Shown here: positions 1 to 8,536 of the stretch, in pieces
Layout of the letters: the number at the start of each line of letters is the position of its first letter
Numbering within the stretch: position 1 is the first letter of the stretch
Origin: a virus
Strand: one strand, 5' to 3'
DNA: 64,000 nucleotides
IMG/VR virus record: IMGVR_UViG_3300045993_000417
Location: 20,800-84,799 of that record
Notes under the pieces: generated by a model
Told to the model about the DNA's origin: nothing
What the model saw: the letters and a program-made list of their open reading frames with translations, nothing else
Database searches by the model: none
Translations under genes and position numbers: made by a program

Positions 1-1509
1 GACTCAGCGTCTTTCTTCCGGGAAGACGAGCCCATAGTTACCCTTATTGATTTAAAGAAATACACATCGGGGTTGGAGAAATTAGCCGCTGATTCTAGTA
101 TAACAGCGTACGTTGCTGAACTGAAACCGGAAGAGGGGTATTTCTACGTTCACATACTGGCCCTTGGAGCTTCTGAATTCTACGGCGCAAATCGCAACGG
201 TGATAGTTTCCCTGAGGACAGCCTTATTAAGTATCATCATACTTTTGTAACGTCCCCAGGATTTATTTTTCGAAATCATATTAACAAGGACCCCAGCATA
301 GCCATAGGTAAAGTAGTCTTTTCAACATTTAATGTTAGAATGCATAGAGTGGAAATTATAGCTGCAATTGACCGGGTTAAGGGTAAAGATATTTTGGAAA
401 GGGTGGAGGCAGGTGACTTCCCCTCCACCAGTATGGCATGCAAGACAAGTTATGACGAATGCTCTATCTGCAATAACCGAGCCCATACTAGGGCTGAGTA
501 TTGCACCCATTTACGCAACGAGTTAGGTAAGATATATCCTGACGGTAGAAAAGTTACAGCTATCAACTCCGCCCCGTTAAAGTTCATGGAACAGAGTATA
601 GTGGTTCGCCCGGCAGACGCAACGAGTTCCATACTGATGAAAGTAGCAAGTGACTCATCCTTCACTCAAGTCCAATCTTCAGCTGAGCTAGCTGAGATTG
701 AAGGTCTTGGAGACAACGTCATGGATAAACAAGCGGATCTAAGCAAGCTAGCTGATCTCATCAAAGAAATTGATGGTGGTCTAGTAGTAGACGCAGATCC
801 TGAGTTGGACAAACTTTTAGCTAAAACTAAAGACCCTAAGTTCGCTCTAATTCCAATCCTTAAGAACTTCAAGCTTAACGATGTTCTATACTCTCTTGGG
901 CACCTGGGCATTAGCCCGTCCCTAGCCTTCCTGGCAGAGTTAATAGCAGTCAAGCTAGTAGGAGACCACATGACCGGCTCTGGGGCTACTATAGCCTCTC
1001 TAGCGCATCAGGTAGACCCTTCTAAGATAGCTGTACCTAAAGAGATGTCGGACGAAGTTAACGGACCTCAATCCTCTATCCTGAAACTGTTCGCACCAGA
1101 ACTTCTTGGCAGCTCTATGCTTCCAGAGTTCGTAGAGAAGCGTGCTTTCTTGTTTGATGATGGAAGAGAACGTGACGATTTTGAAGGAAAGCATTATAAT
1201 ACCAATATAGGCTACATTGGAAATGGTCCCGAGATTGAGAAGACTCCATTTGAAATGTGGCAAGCTGCAAATGGCGGTATGAAAGAAAACGGTGGCATAG
1301 GTAAAGTACTAACTACGCTACTGGCTGTTGGTGGAGCTGCACTAGCTGCTAAGTGGTTTATAACTAGAACCATTGAACAGAAAATGAGAGAGGCTTTGCC
1401 TCACCCTGGAAATGGTGTTAAAATAGTACTAGTTAAATCTGCTTCTGATTACAAGTTAACTCATCGTTTAGCTAAGGCTGCGATGATTAAGTGTCTAAAG
1501 AAGGTGTAA
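1..1509 (+). CDS. Prohead maturation protease, 5' end outside window
   Basis: This is probably the serine-type protease that processes the prohead core and capsid protein. The frame is open from base 1, so the gene very likely begins upstream; the first in-window start-like codon is TTG at 73. Numbering from there, a conserved block contains a histidine (FRNHINKDPS, about residues 67-76) and a later serine in DFPSTSMACK (about 114-123), the His/Ser arrangement seen in herpesvirus/T4-type prohead proteases. The C-terminal half looks like an extra domain and carries several K-x-A motifs (LEKLAA, LMKVAS, LVKSAS), the same motif that is dense in the scaffold-like proteins that follow, so it may be self-processed. 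It is followed by scaffold, small head proteins and capsid gene, the usual order. The family call is by motif and context. Confidence 0.72.
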   Translation, partial: DSASFFREDEPIVTLIDLKKYTSGLEKLAADSSITAYVAELKPEEGYFYVHILALGASEFYGANRNGDSFPEDSLIKYHHTFVTSPGFIFRNHINKDPSIAIGKVVFSTFNVRMHRVEIIAAIDRVKGKDILERVEAGDFPSTSMACKTSYDECSICNNRAHTRAEYCTHLRNELGKIYPDGRKVTAINSAPLKFMEQSIVVRPADATSSILMKVASDSSFTQVQSSAELAEIEGLGDNVMDKQADLSKLADLIKEIDGGLVVDADPELDKLLAKTKDPKFALIPILKNFKLNDVLYSLGHLGISPSLAFLAELIAVKLVGDHMTGSGATIASLAHQVDPSKIAVPKEMSDEVNGPQSSILKLFAPELLGSSMLPEFVEKRAFLFDDGRERDDFEGKHYNTNIGYIGNGPEIEKTPFEMWQAANGGMKENGGIGKVLTTLLAVGGAALAAKWFITRTIEQKMREALPHPGNGVKIVLVKSASDYKLTHRLAKAAMIKCLKKV

Positions 1510-1581
1510 TACAGATTGACGAAGGATTACTAAAAAGATACAATTCAATACCGTATCTAAACTACAAGGAAAACTTATAAC

Positions 1582-2772
1582 ATGAGTAAAAATGAAAACT
1601 TCACTTTAGAAGACCTTTTGGCTACAATTGAGAAGCAAGCTTCTGACGCTGAAACCGAGGGCTCTAAAGCCGATAATAAAGAAGACTCCAAGGAAGCATT
1701 GGACTCTCGTAAAAAGGACTCGGGTGAAACCGATGAAGCCGAAGCCGAAAAAGCTAAAGCTGAAAAGAAAGAAGGTCAAGAGAAGTCTGCATCTGAACAA
1801 GGCGCTGACTTAGCTAAGGAAATTCTAGAAAAAGTAGCATCTAACAATAAAGGAAATAACGAAATGAGCAAACAAGCTTCTGTAGCTGGCAAGGCTTTGG
1901 CCGATGCAATCCTGACTAAACTGGCTTCTGCTGGTGACGTCGCAACTGAAAACGGGATCACTCCTGGTACAGTTCCACAAAAGAATATCGTTGACAACGC
2001 TGAGATGGATGCACAGGCAACTGCAAAAATCCAATCACTTCCAGGTACCGACGGTGCTGGTAATGGCGGTAGCGTTAATCAAATCTTTGATGCAATCGTT
2101 GCTGATGCAATGGGCGAAGGCGCAACTGCTTACGACCAAACACAATCTGCTGGCGCTTCTGCTGGTGAAGGTGCTGCTATGGATCAAGGCGCAACTGCAA
2201 ATGGTCACGCTGATGAGTCTCAAGAGAAGATGGCTGCTGCTATCACATTGTTTGAGAATGGTCTGGACTTTGATACAGCAGTTGACTTGGTTAAAGAAGC
2301 TGCTGAAGCAATTGAAGCTGAAGAGTTTGATATGGCTAAACAAGCCGCTGTTAGCGAATTGATAGGTCAAGGTTTTGACTTTGATAGCGCAGTTGAGTTG
2401 GTTAAAGAAGCTGTTGCAAATCCATCTGAGCGCGTCTCTCATCCCAATAGTACTATACGCGGTAAGGTAGAACAGGGTGCTTATCAGGCTAAGCAAAAAG
2501 GTAAACGTTTCGGAGCTTCCGCTAAAAGTGAGGCTGCCAATCTGAAGGGCGCACTAGGCGGTTTGAAGAATTCCCCACGTACGGCTATTCAATCTATCGC
2601 AGGTAATCGTATTGCCCAAGCTGCTGCAGCTGCTGCTGCTATCGGTGGTGGTGCGTATGCTCTTACTCGTGAAAAGAAAGCTGCTTTCGAAGCATTGGTT
2701 GATGCTGGTGTTGACTTCGAAAAGGCTGCTGAGTTGGTTGCTGCTAAGTCTCAAGAACTGTACGGTCTGTAA
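1582..2772 (+). CDS. Prohead scaffold / internal core protein
   Basis: A 396-residue protein, strongly charged and alanine-rich, with an acidic Lys/Glu-rich N-terminal third and helical repeats. It is the likely internal scaffold around which the capsid assembles, cleaved during maturation. At least eleven K-x-A motifs are spread through it (IEKQAS, LEKVAS, MSKQAS, LTKLAS, LVKEAA, FEKAAE and others), matching those in the neighbouring protease and in the capsid protein N-terminus. Two segments are imperfect repeats: ENGLDFDTAVDLVKEA, then GQGFDFDSAVELVKEA, with a third variant DAGVDFEKAAELVAA near the C-terminus. A Gly/Ala-rich hydrophobic stretch lies near residue 350. It sits 72 bases after the protease and ends before a terminator. 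Assignment rests on position and composition. Confidence 0.68.
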   Translation: MSKNENFTLEDLLATIEKQASDAETEGSKADNKEDSKEALDSRKKDSGETDEAEAEKAKAEKKEGQEKSASEQGADLAKEILEKVASNNKGNNEMSKQASVAGKALADAILTKLASAGDVATENGITPGTVPQKNIVDNAEMDAQATAKIQSLPGTDGAGNGGSVNQIFDAIVADAMGEGATAYDQTQSAGASAGEGAAMDQGATANGHADESQEKMAAAITLFENGLDFDTAVDLVKEAAEAIEAEEFDMAKQAAVSELIGQGFDFDSAVELVKEAVANPSERVSHPNSTIRGKVEQGAYQAKQKGKRFGASAKSEAANLKGALGGLKNSPRTAIQSIAGNRIAQAAAAAAAIGGGAYALTREKKAAFEALVDAGVDFEKAAELVAAKSQELYGL

Positions 2773-2797
2773 GACGTAACGTAAAAGCATGATACTA

Positions 2798-2832
2798 GAG
2801 GGTGGAGCTTAAAGCCCGCCCTCTTTTTATTT
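2798..2832 (+). terminator. Rho-independent terminator after scaffold gene
   Basis: GAGGGTGGAGC and GCCCGCCCTC form a stem with a short loop, followed by TTTTTATTT. It lies 25 bases past the scaffold stop codon. Confidence 0.8.
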
Positions 2833-2845
2833 AACCCATGAGACT

Positions 2846-3697
2846 ATGAACAAATACCTAACCAAACTAGCTACCCTCTCAGCCGATGCTAAAAAAGAGA
2901 TCCAACAAACAGCTATCATAGCTGCTACTGGATTAGGCGCAGGAATAGGCGGTGACATGTTATCTAAGACTAAGGCTATCTCTAGCTGGAAAGCTCCGAG
3001 CTGGCTTAAGGCTGGTGTTACCGTTGGGGCGTTAGGTTTAGTAGGTGACGTAGCTGCTGTTAAGGTTAATAGACATATAGAAAAGAGTGCAGGGATGAAT
3101 AAGTATTTGGAAAAAGTGGCATTGACGTTAGATGGGCATTCGTTTGAACCGGTGGGGAACTACACCACCTCCGTTAAAGATATAAACGATGCTCCGGCTA
3201 CCGTACCTAAAAAGAAGTTTGGACATCAGAAGTTAGAACCTAATATTAATCCAGGAGATACTTTCGATTCAAAGACTCTAAACTACCTAGGGAGTCCTGA
3301 TATAGCTCATGCTAAAGATATCACTCCAGTACCTCTGTCCGCTAAAATACACAATAACAAAGCCAAGATTCTACTATCTGCTGCAGGGCTAGCCGGGGCA
3401 GCTGGATTGTATGCTTTACATAATAAAAGGAAAAAAGAAGCGATGAACAAATATCTAGAGAAAGCGGCCTCTATGCAACTCCTATTTAATGGAGTTAGGC
3501 GTGGGGCACAAAGGCTTGGCGGGCAATTAAAGACATTGGGACAAGACTTTAGTACTGCCCCTAAAACGATGGCAGGTATGAAGAGTATGGCTCCAAGTAT
3601 CAAACCTATACTTCAGAACCGTGCGGTACAGGTGGGTGCAGGTGCTACTGCGTTAGGAGTTGGTGCACTGTCCATGAGAAAAAAGAATAACCAATAA
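2846..3697 (+). CDS. Triple-module small head protein with three MNKYL tags
   Basis: A 283-residue protein of three consecutive modules, each starting with a version of the same tag: MNKYLTKLA at residue 1, MNKYLEKVA near 85 and MNKYLEKAA near 200. The first and third modules, and the tail of the second, have a Gly/Ala-rich hydrophobic stretch, which in modules two and three is followed by a basic end (NKRKKE, MRKKNNQ). The same tag starts separate genes at 4307, 9354 and 12988. It may be a fusion of once-separate tagged proteins, or a precursor cut at each tag by the prohead protease. An AGGA lies about a dozen bases before the third tag's ATG, so internal initiation is possible. No catalytic motif was recognised. 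Confidence 0.7.
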   Translation: MNKYLTKLATLSADAKKEIQQTAIIAATGLGAGIGGDMLSKTKAISSWKAPSWLKAGVTVGALGLVGDVAAVKVNRHIEKSAGMNKYLEKVALTLDGHSFEPVGNYTTSVKDINDAPATVPKKKFGHQKLEPNINPGDTFDSKTLNYLGSPDIAHAKDITPVPLSAKIHNNKAKILLSAAGLAGAAGLYALHNKRKKEAMNKYLEKAASMQLLFNGVRRGAQRLGGQLKTLGQDFSTAPKTMAGMKSMAPSIKPILQNRAVQVGAGATALGVGALSMRKKNNQ

Positions 3698-3707
3698 GGA
3701 TATTAAA

Positions 3708-4304
3708 ATGTCACTATCACAAGAATTACGTGCATACGCAGAAACCTTGCACACTCCAGAAGTTTCGGAGACAGAGGCTGCGGTTGAACTTTTGAAACAA
3801 GCGGGTCTTTCTGAAGACGTGGCTCGTGCAGAAGTTCTACAAATGGAAATGGAAAAAGAGGCTACCGAGCACCTAGTCATGTCCGGTATCGACATCGACA
3901 AGGCTGTCAACATGGTTAAGGCTGCTAACATCAATGTTAAGAACCTGACTAAGGTGTCTCTTGTTAAGGAAGCATCCGAAGTCACTGCTAGTCCAGAAGC
4001 TGAGTTACTGATTAAGGTAGCTGAGTACGTGGAAGAGTTGGAGTCTGAGAACGCTAACCTTAAGAACATGGTTAAAGTCGCTGAAGCTAGTGCACCAGAA
4101 AAAGAAATCAAACTCCCTCAGTCTATGGAGAAGGTTGCTAAGTCTGGCATGCTGACTAAGGAAGACTTGATTGAGCTACAGAGCGTTAGCGCTACTGTAC
4201 TGAATAAGGTTGCATCGGCTCTAGAGCCTGCATGGGAAATGGGTAAAGCTGCTGGGGTTGCAAGACCTAAGACTGATCCTATCCTTGAATTTTGTGTGGC
4301 TTAA
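3708..4304 (+). CDS. K-x-A-rich head core protein
   Basis: A 198-residue acidic, mostly helical protein preceded by a good ribosome site (AAGGAT). Nine K-x-A motifs are regularly spaced through it (LLKQAG, MEKEAT, MVKAAN, LVKEAS, LIKVAE, MVKVAE, MEKVAK, LNKVAS, MGKAAG). The short segment YVEELESENANLKNMVK near residue 107 looks like a coiled coil. Composition and motif density resemble the scaffold at 1582, so it is probably a second prohead core or internal head protein processed by the prohead protease. No enzyme signature is visible. Its stop is two bases before the next gene, consistent with translational coupling. Confidence 0.65.
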   Translation: MSLSQELRAYAETLHTPEVSETEAAVELLKQAGLSEDVARAEVLQMEMEKEATEHLVMSGIDIDKAVNMVKAANINVKNLTKVSLVKEASEVTASPEAELLIKVAEYVEELESENANLKNMVKVAEASAPEKEIKLPQSMEKVAKSGMLTKEDLIELQSVSATVLNKVASALEPAWEMGKAAGVARPKTDPILEFCVA

Positions 4305-4306
4305 TT

Positions 4307-5185
4307 ATGACTAACCTCTACTTAGAAAAGATTGCGGCTTCCATGTCTGAAGATATGCAAGAGCCTTGGACCATCCTGGGACAGAAAGAGGTAATGCTAC
4401 GTCACGGATATGATGTACCTTATAATGAACTTGGTAACGTAAATGCTCAGACAGCTAATACTAACCTTTTTAGGCAGTTGAAGCACCGAGGTATCGGAGC
4501 TCTAATAGGTGCTGCTGCTGGAGGTATTATGGGCGGTATACTACAGGGATCACAGGGAGCTTCTATTGGAGTAGCTGGTGGGGCTATGGCTGGAGCTATA
4601 GGCGGGATTGTACACGATAGTAAGTACATGAAAGAAGACCACGCTGAACTAATTCGTAGGAACATAGATTCAGGGGCGTGGGATAAATATCATATTGGAG
4701 AAAAACAAGCCTCATTCGACAATCCTTACCTAGAGAAGATTGCAGCTAATAAAATGAAGCAGTACATGATCGACACTGGTCAAATTCATAGTCATCAGTT
4801 TTATGGTCCTAAGGGAACAAAAGTAAATGCTCCTAGTAACCAGTCTATCAACGCTATGTATGCTTCAACTGCGCCTACGTCTACATACAATGCGGGTGGT
4901 AGGACAACTACGACTAAGCCTGGTAGTAAAGGTATTTTAGGAATTGGCAAGACTCCTGCTGTAACTACCTCTGTAGAAAATACCGCCACTAGAGTAACAG
5001 GAGATTCATTGGCTGGTGGAGTGAAAAGCAGGATGGTGCCAAAGACAGGTGTTAAGGGACTCCTAGGTAAGGCCGTAGGGTTGATGAAAAGAAATCCATT
5101 AGCTACTGGAGCTGTTGCATTAGGTGCTGGTATGTTAGCCGGTAGGTCTAGTAAAGGCAGTGGCGATCAGTATCAATACGCTTAA
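4307..5185 (+). CDS. Tagged head-associated protein with glycine-zipper segment
   Basis: The protein begins MTNLYLEKIAAS, a variant of the MNKYLEKIA tag; this ATG, two bases after the previous stop, is preferred over an upstream in-frame TTG at 4292. Residues about 60-105 form a Gly/Ala-rich hydrophobic hairpin (glycine-zipper type, possibly two membrane-spanning helices). A second tag, NPYLEKIAA, occurs near residue 142, followed by a polar Thr/Gly-rich region and a final hydrophobic stretch (ATGAVALGAGMLAG). The two-tag layout mirrors the three-tag gene at 2846. Proteins with such segments that are packaged could act on the host membrane during DNA entry, but that is inference. A strong terminator follows. 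Confidence 0.65.
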   Translation: MTNLYLEKIAASMSEDMQEPWTILGQKEVMLRHGYDVPYNELGNVNAQTANTNLFRQLKHRGIGALIGAAAGGIMGGILQGSQGASIGVAGGAMAGAIGGIVHDSKYMKEDHAELIRRNIDSGAWDKYHIGEKQASFDNPYLEKIAANKMKQYMIDTGQIHSHQFYGPKGTKVNAPSNQSINAMYASTAPTSTYNAGGRTTTTKPGSKGILGIGKTPAVTTSVENTATRVTGDSLAGGVKSRMVPKTGVKGLLGKAVGLMKRNPLATGAVALGAGMLAGRSSKGSGDQYQYA

Positions 5186-5210
5186 GCTTTAAGAACTACG
5201 TTTCAAACTA

Positions 5211-5241
5211 AAAAAATCCCGGAGTGATTACCGGGATTTTT
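5211..5241. terminator. Bidirectional terminator between convergent genes
   Basis: AAAAAATCCCGG and CCGGGATTTTTT flank a short loop, giving a stem with A and T tracts on both sides. It separates the plus-strand head genes from the minus-strand gene ending at 5244. Confidence 0.88.
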
Positions 5242-5243
5242 TA

Positions 5244-5717
5244 TTACTTACATTTAGACCAAGCCGTGCGTTGCTCCCTATCAAAACTAGAAGCCCCTAT
5301 CATTCTATACGCGGCGTTATCCCTAGTGTTACGTTTCCTAGCGTATGCCTCTGAAGTACTCCACTGCCTGTTATCCCTTACCCGGTTTGTTTTACTCCAT
5401 ACAGACATAGCATATTCTGGACTATTACCCTCTAGAATAGCTAACCCTACTGGCCTGAAGTTTACTGTTAACCACGTTACACAATCATAGCTAGACTTGA
5501 AGGGTCCTATTGACGGTATATCAAACATTACCTTTTTAGTGTCCTGTTCGGTCCAGCTAACCCCCATAGTGACCTGCAAGTAGGCGTGTACTGAGAGTAC
5601 GGCCCTAATCATACTTACGCTACGGTTAGACTTCATGGCGTCAATACAAAGCTTTATTAGTGTCACTCTGAATACATTACGGACGTCGGCCTGTAGTGGT
5701 GTTAATTTTACTTTCAT
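5244..5717 (-). CDS. Hypothetical protein, minus-strand insert in head region
   Basis: A 157-residue basic protein of unknown function, not recognised as any family. Support for a real gene: AGGAGA seven to eight bases before the ATG, an extended -10 promoter box about 40 bases upstream and a bidirectional terminator immediately after. It is the only minus-strand gene among the head genes, transcribed against its neighbours, and its promoter type is shared with the other minus-strand accessory genes. That layout is typical of an independently expressed early or moron-type gene inserted between late operons. Confidence 0.6.
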   Translation of the reverse strand: MKVKLTPLQADVRNVFRVTLIKLCIDAMKSNRSVSMIRAVLSVHAYLQVTMGVSWTEQDTKKVMFDIPSIGPFKSSYDCVTWLTVNFRPVGLAILEGNSPEYAMSVWSKTNRVRDNRQWSTSEAYARKRNTRDNAAYRMIGASSFDREQRTAWSKCK

Positions 5718-5752
5718 GATTTAATCTCCTGTTGTGAGTTTATTACACTTAA

Positions 5753-5761
5753 CTTATACCA
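5753..5761 (-). promoter_or_regulatory. Extended -10 promoter for the gene ending at 5717
   Basis: On the minus strand the sequence reads TGGTATAAGT, an extended -10 box with no clear -35. The same box precedes the minus-strand genes at 12015, 20789, 27964 and 30166. Confidence 0.6.
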
Positions 5762-5896
5762 TTTTTCACTACATCTATTTAATTCTGAGTTAAACTAATT
5801 TCATAGAGCTATATGTTCTACAGGTTTGGGCAGTAATGTCCTTGATTGATCTAATAATTAGTTCGGTCTAAACATTTAACTAAAAGGAAATAAACC

Positions 5897-6337
5897 ATGA
5901 AAATGGAAAGAACGGCAGAAGTCATTCGTGGCTGGCCATATGACGGTTCTCTTAACCGTGCGGAGCCAATTACGGCTGCTGCAACTCTGGTTAATGGTGA
6001 CTGGGTTGTAAAAGGTGCAGACGGTACTGTTAACGTTGGTTCAGTTACATTCGCTAACGGTAAAGCTGGTTTGGTAGTTGTTGGTAATGGTGATTCTGGT
6101 TCTGCATTGAACTCTGGCAAAGCTGAAGTATTGTGGGGTAACTTTATCGCTAAGGTATCTAACTTTACTGCTGGCGCTTATGTTCCTGGTGCTCCAGTTA
6201 CTGTTACAGCAGGTAAGATTGCATTGGCAACTCTGAGCACTGGCACAACCAACGGTAGCATCGTTGTAGGCCACGTATTGGATGTTGTTGCAGTTAGTGC
6301 AACTAATACTGCTCATGTTGTTATCGCAGTATATTAA
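5897..6337 (+). CDS. Head decoration-like protein
   Basis: A 146-residue small beta-rich protein, high in Gly, Val, Ala and Thr and low in charge, directly upstream of the major capsid gene. In many phages this place is taken by a capsid-stabilising (decoration) protein, and the repeated alternation of small and hydrophobic residues fits a compact beta fold. It has a strong ribosome site (AAAGGAAATAAACC before ATG) as expected for a highly expressed structural protein. The function is inferred from position, size and composition; no diagnostic motif was found. Confidence 0.55.
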   Translation: MKMERTAEVIRGWPYDGSLNRAEPITAAATLVNGDWVVKGADGTVNVGSVTFANGKAGLVVVGNGDSGSALNSGKAEVLWGNFIAKVSNFTAGAYVPGAPVTVTAGKIALATLSTGTTNGSIVVGHVLDVVAVSATNTAHVVIAVY

Positions 6338-6349
6338 TAGGGGATAAAC

Positions 6350-7243
6350 ATGAGTAATTACACAACCGAAACAATCAATACCCAATTCATCAATCAGTCT
6401 TTCTTGGACAAGATTGACCAAGGTATGGAAAAAGAAGCCGGCGCAGCAATGTCCGCATTCGTGCGTCAAAAACTGCGTGAAGATGGCTTTACACGTAAGA
6501 TCCTAACTCCAGTTTCGATCACTGCTTCCGAGCTAGATCGTCAACTGAGCGAAGAGCCACAAGTAATCGTAGAGAAAGAGCCAGACAGCGTTGCTGCAAA
6601 CTTGCCCTTCTTGTCTCGTGCTGAGATTCGCTACTTTACCGGTTCTCGTTATGCAGTAACTTTCCAGAAGATCACTTCTGCTGAGTTCAAGAAGTCTAAG
6701 TTCGAGTTGGCTACATACCGTACCGACATCCGCACTATCCTTCAAGAAAACTCGGTTAAGGATCTGCAAGAGCAAGAAGACAAAAACTTCTACAACAACT
6801 GCTTGGCAGTGGCTACAGCTAACAGCAACGTTCACGCCATCGCTGGTGGTTTCAACGTAGCTAACCTGAACGCTGGTATCAAGTTCCTGTTGGAGAAGAA
6901 ACTTCCTGTTGGTTGTATCCTGATGACTCAAAGCATGTATGCTGATCTGTTGGCTCAACCAGCTACTCAAATCGGTTCTGCAGCAGCTTCTGAGCTGTTC
7001 CGCGGCCAAGCTAGTCTTGACAATTTTTTTGGATACAAAATTATTACGACTAACAAAACTGACATCGTACCGACAAACCAAGCTGTCGTGTTTGCTCCGC
7101 AAGAGTATACCGGCCAGTTCTATTCCTTGCAGGAACCTCAAGTTTTCCTCAAGACAGAAGCCGATATGATCCAGTTCCAGACGTACGAAGCTATCGGTGC
7201 AGGCCTCGGAAATACCTCAGCAGTGCATTTTCTTAATTTCTAA
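6350..7243 (+). CDS. Major capsid protein
   Basis: A 297-residue protein that probably forms the icosahedral shell (HK97-type fold). It lies 12 bases after the decoration-like gene and before a strong terminator. The body has the expected order: a charged helical N-terminal arm, a central region (about residues 60-150) suggestive of the E-loop and spine helix, and a C-terminal domain including PVGCILMTQSMYADLL and FGYKIITTNKTD. The N-terminus contains GMEKEAGAAM, a single K-x-A motif after about 30 residues; by analogy with the scaffold this may be the maturation cleavage point. The length is short for a large phage capsid protein but acceptable. Codon choice (many GCT, GTT, AAG, CGT) suggests high expression. 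Confidence 0.8.
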   Translation: MSNYTTETINTQFINQSFLDKIDQGMEKEAGAAMSAFVRQKLREDGFTRKILTPVSITASELDRQLSEEPQVIVEKEPDSVAANLPFLSRAEIRYFTGSRYAVTFQKITSAEFKKSKFELATYRTDIRTILQENSVKDLQEQEDKNFYNNCLAVATANSNVHAIAGGFNVANLNAGIKFLLEKKLPVGCILMTQSMYADLLAQPATQIGSAAASELFRGQASLDNFFGYKIITTNKTDIVPTNQAVVFAPQEYTGQFYSLQEPQVFLKTEADMIQFQTYEAIGAGLGNTSAVHFLNF

Positions 7244-7270
7244 GAGGTTTTTAGAAAGTAACACTAAAAA

Positions 7271-7294
7271 GCCTGGAGAAATCCGGGCTTTTTT
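7271..7294 (+). terminator. Terminator after major capsid gene
   Basis: GCCTGGA and TCCGGGC pair around a GAAA tetraloop, followed by six T residues and preceded by A residues, so it could also act on the other strand. Confidence 0.88.
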
Positions 7295-7336
7295 ACGTCC
7301 TCAAAATTGTAGTAGTTAAAAGTGTCCTAGTTATGT

Positions 7337-7342
7337 TAAAAT
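7337..7342 (+). promoter_or_regulatory. Leaderless-type -10 box of gene 7349
   Basis: TAAAAT ends six bases before the ATG at 7349, so transcription should begin at or next to the start codon. No Shine-Dalgarno sequence or clear -35 is visible. Confidence 0.6.
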
Positions 7343-7348
7343 AGGATT

Positions 7349-8530
7349 ATGAAACATACCAACAAATTATCGCAAGAAGAAGTAATACGTCGCATGACTT
7401 TGAAGAACCCTCAGTTTGATTTTTCAGAGTTTGTGTACACAAATAGTACTACCAAAAGTACTGTCATGTGTAGTACTCACGGTAGATTCCAACAGAATTA
7501 TAAAAGGCTGACTAACGGTATAGGGTGTGCCAAATGTGGTGGCGTAGCTAAAAAAGATCCAATATCTTATGTAGAGGAAATCACACGTAAGTTTGGCACA
7601 TTCTGTGACTACTCTAGGGTAGTATATCTAGGGGCCCGTTCAACGGTGGAGGTAGTATGCCCTATACACGGTGTATTTAGTGTAATAGCATGTAACTACC
7701 TTAATCTATATAAACACCCGTGTCCTAAGTGTGGTATTGATAATAGGGTCAAGAATCAGTTTGATTCTGCGGAGGATTTTATAAGGAAGGCGGTTTCCGT
7801 GCACGGATCTTTATATGACTACTCTAAGGTGGTATACGTAGGTTCTAAGATGCCTGTGGAAATAGTCTGTAAAACTCATGGGAGTTTCTTAAAGTCTCCC
7901 AATAAACACATAAGTTATAAAGGTGGATGTCAGAGGTGTTCTGAGGGTAACCGTATCTCTAAAGGTGAATCGAGTCTTCTTAATAAAGTATCGGAGCTGG
8001 GATTAGCTATACTGAAGAACAATAGGGGCATTCTACCCGGACGTAAAGAGTTGGATATGTACTTCCCTGAACTAAAAACAGGGATAGAGTATAACGGAAT
8101 ACTATGGCACTCGGAATATAAGGGGTCCAAGTTTAACCTATTGGACAAGACAAAACTGGGAGAAGCCGTAGGGGTTAAAGTATTACATATATTCGAAGAC
8201 GAGTGGGAGAACGATCCGGATAGGGTAATTAATATAACCAAAGCCGTATTAGGAACTGAGATAAACGATAAACAATTAGTAAAAGAGTGCTCCACCTTAT
8301 TTGGCGAACTAACATATTTAGATAGAAGGTACCCACTGCTAGATAAATTTCTACGCCTAGGATACGAGGTAATAGAGGTAGTAGATCCTAAACCCTGGTT
8401 TAGTAATGGATATAAAAATAGAGTACCCTACACTGAAGACATAAAATCAAGTAACCCCCGTGGAGTAGTAGTCTGGGACTGTGGAGGTTACCTATTAAAA
8501 CCACCGGCCAAAATTATGGGTGTAACATAA
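7349..8530 (+). CDS. Zinc-repeat homing-type endonuclease
   Basis: A 393-residue protein with three tandem zinc-binding repeats over roughly residues 1-205. Each has aromatic-Asp-Tyr/Phe-Ser, then a C-x2-HG element (CSTHGRF, CPIHGVF, CKTHGSF) and a closing C-x2-C (CAKC, CPKC, CQRC). The C-terminal part (about 235-310) has KELDMYFPELKTGIEYNG, an LWHS element and VLHIFEDEW, resembling the Vsr/EDxHD restriction-fold nucleases fused to such repeats in phage homing endonucleases. It probably cuts DNA and spreads as a free-standing mobile gene. It sits just after the capsid terminator, has its own promoter, and its codon use is more AT-rich than the capsid gene. Confidence 0.72.
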   Translation: MKHTNKLSQEEVIRRMTLKNPQFDFSEFVYTNSTTKSTVMCSTHGRFQQNYKRLTNGIGCAKCGGVAKKDPISYVEEITRKFGTFCDYSRVVYLGARSTVEVVCPIHGVFSVIACNYLNLYKHPCPKCGIDNRVKNQFDSAEDFIRKAVSVHGSLYDYSKVVYVGSKMPVEIVCKTHGSFLKSPNKHISYKGGCQRCSEGNRISKGESSLLNKVSELGLAILKNNRGILPGRKELDMYFPELKTGIEYNGILWHSEYKGSKFNLLDKTKLGEAVGVKVLHIFEDEWENDPDRVINITKAVLGTEINDKQLVKECSTLFGELTYLDRRYPLLDKFLRLGYEVIEVVDPKPWFSNGYKNRVPYTEDIKSSNPRGVVVWDCGGYLLKPPAKIMGVT

Positions 8531-8536
8531 ACTAAG

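Noticed and set aside
1606-2496. Antisense ORFs within the scaffold gene
   Set aside because: They are shadows of a biased Ala/Lys-rich coding sequence and have no ribosome sites or promoters.
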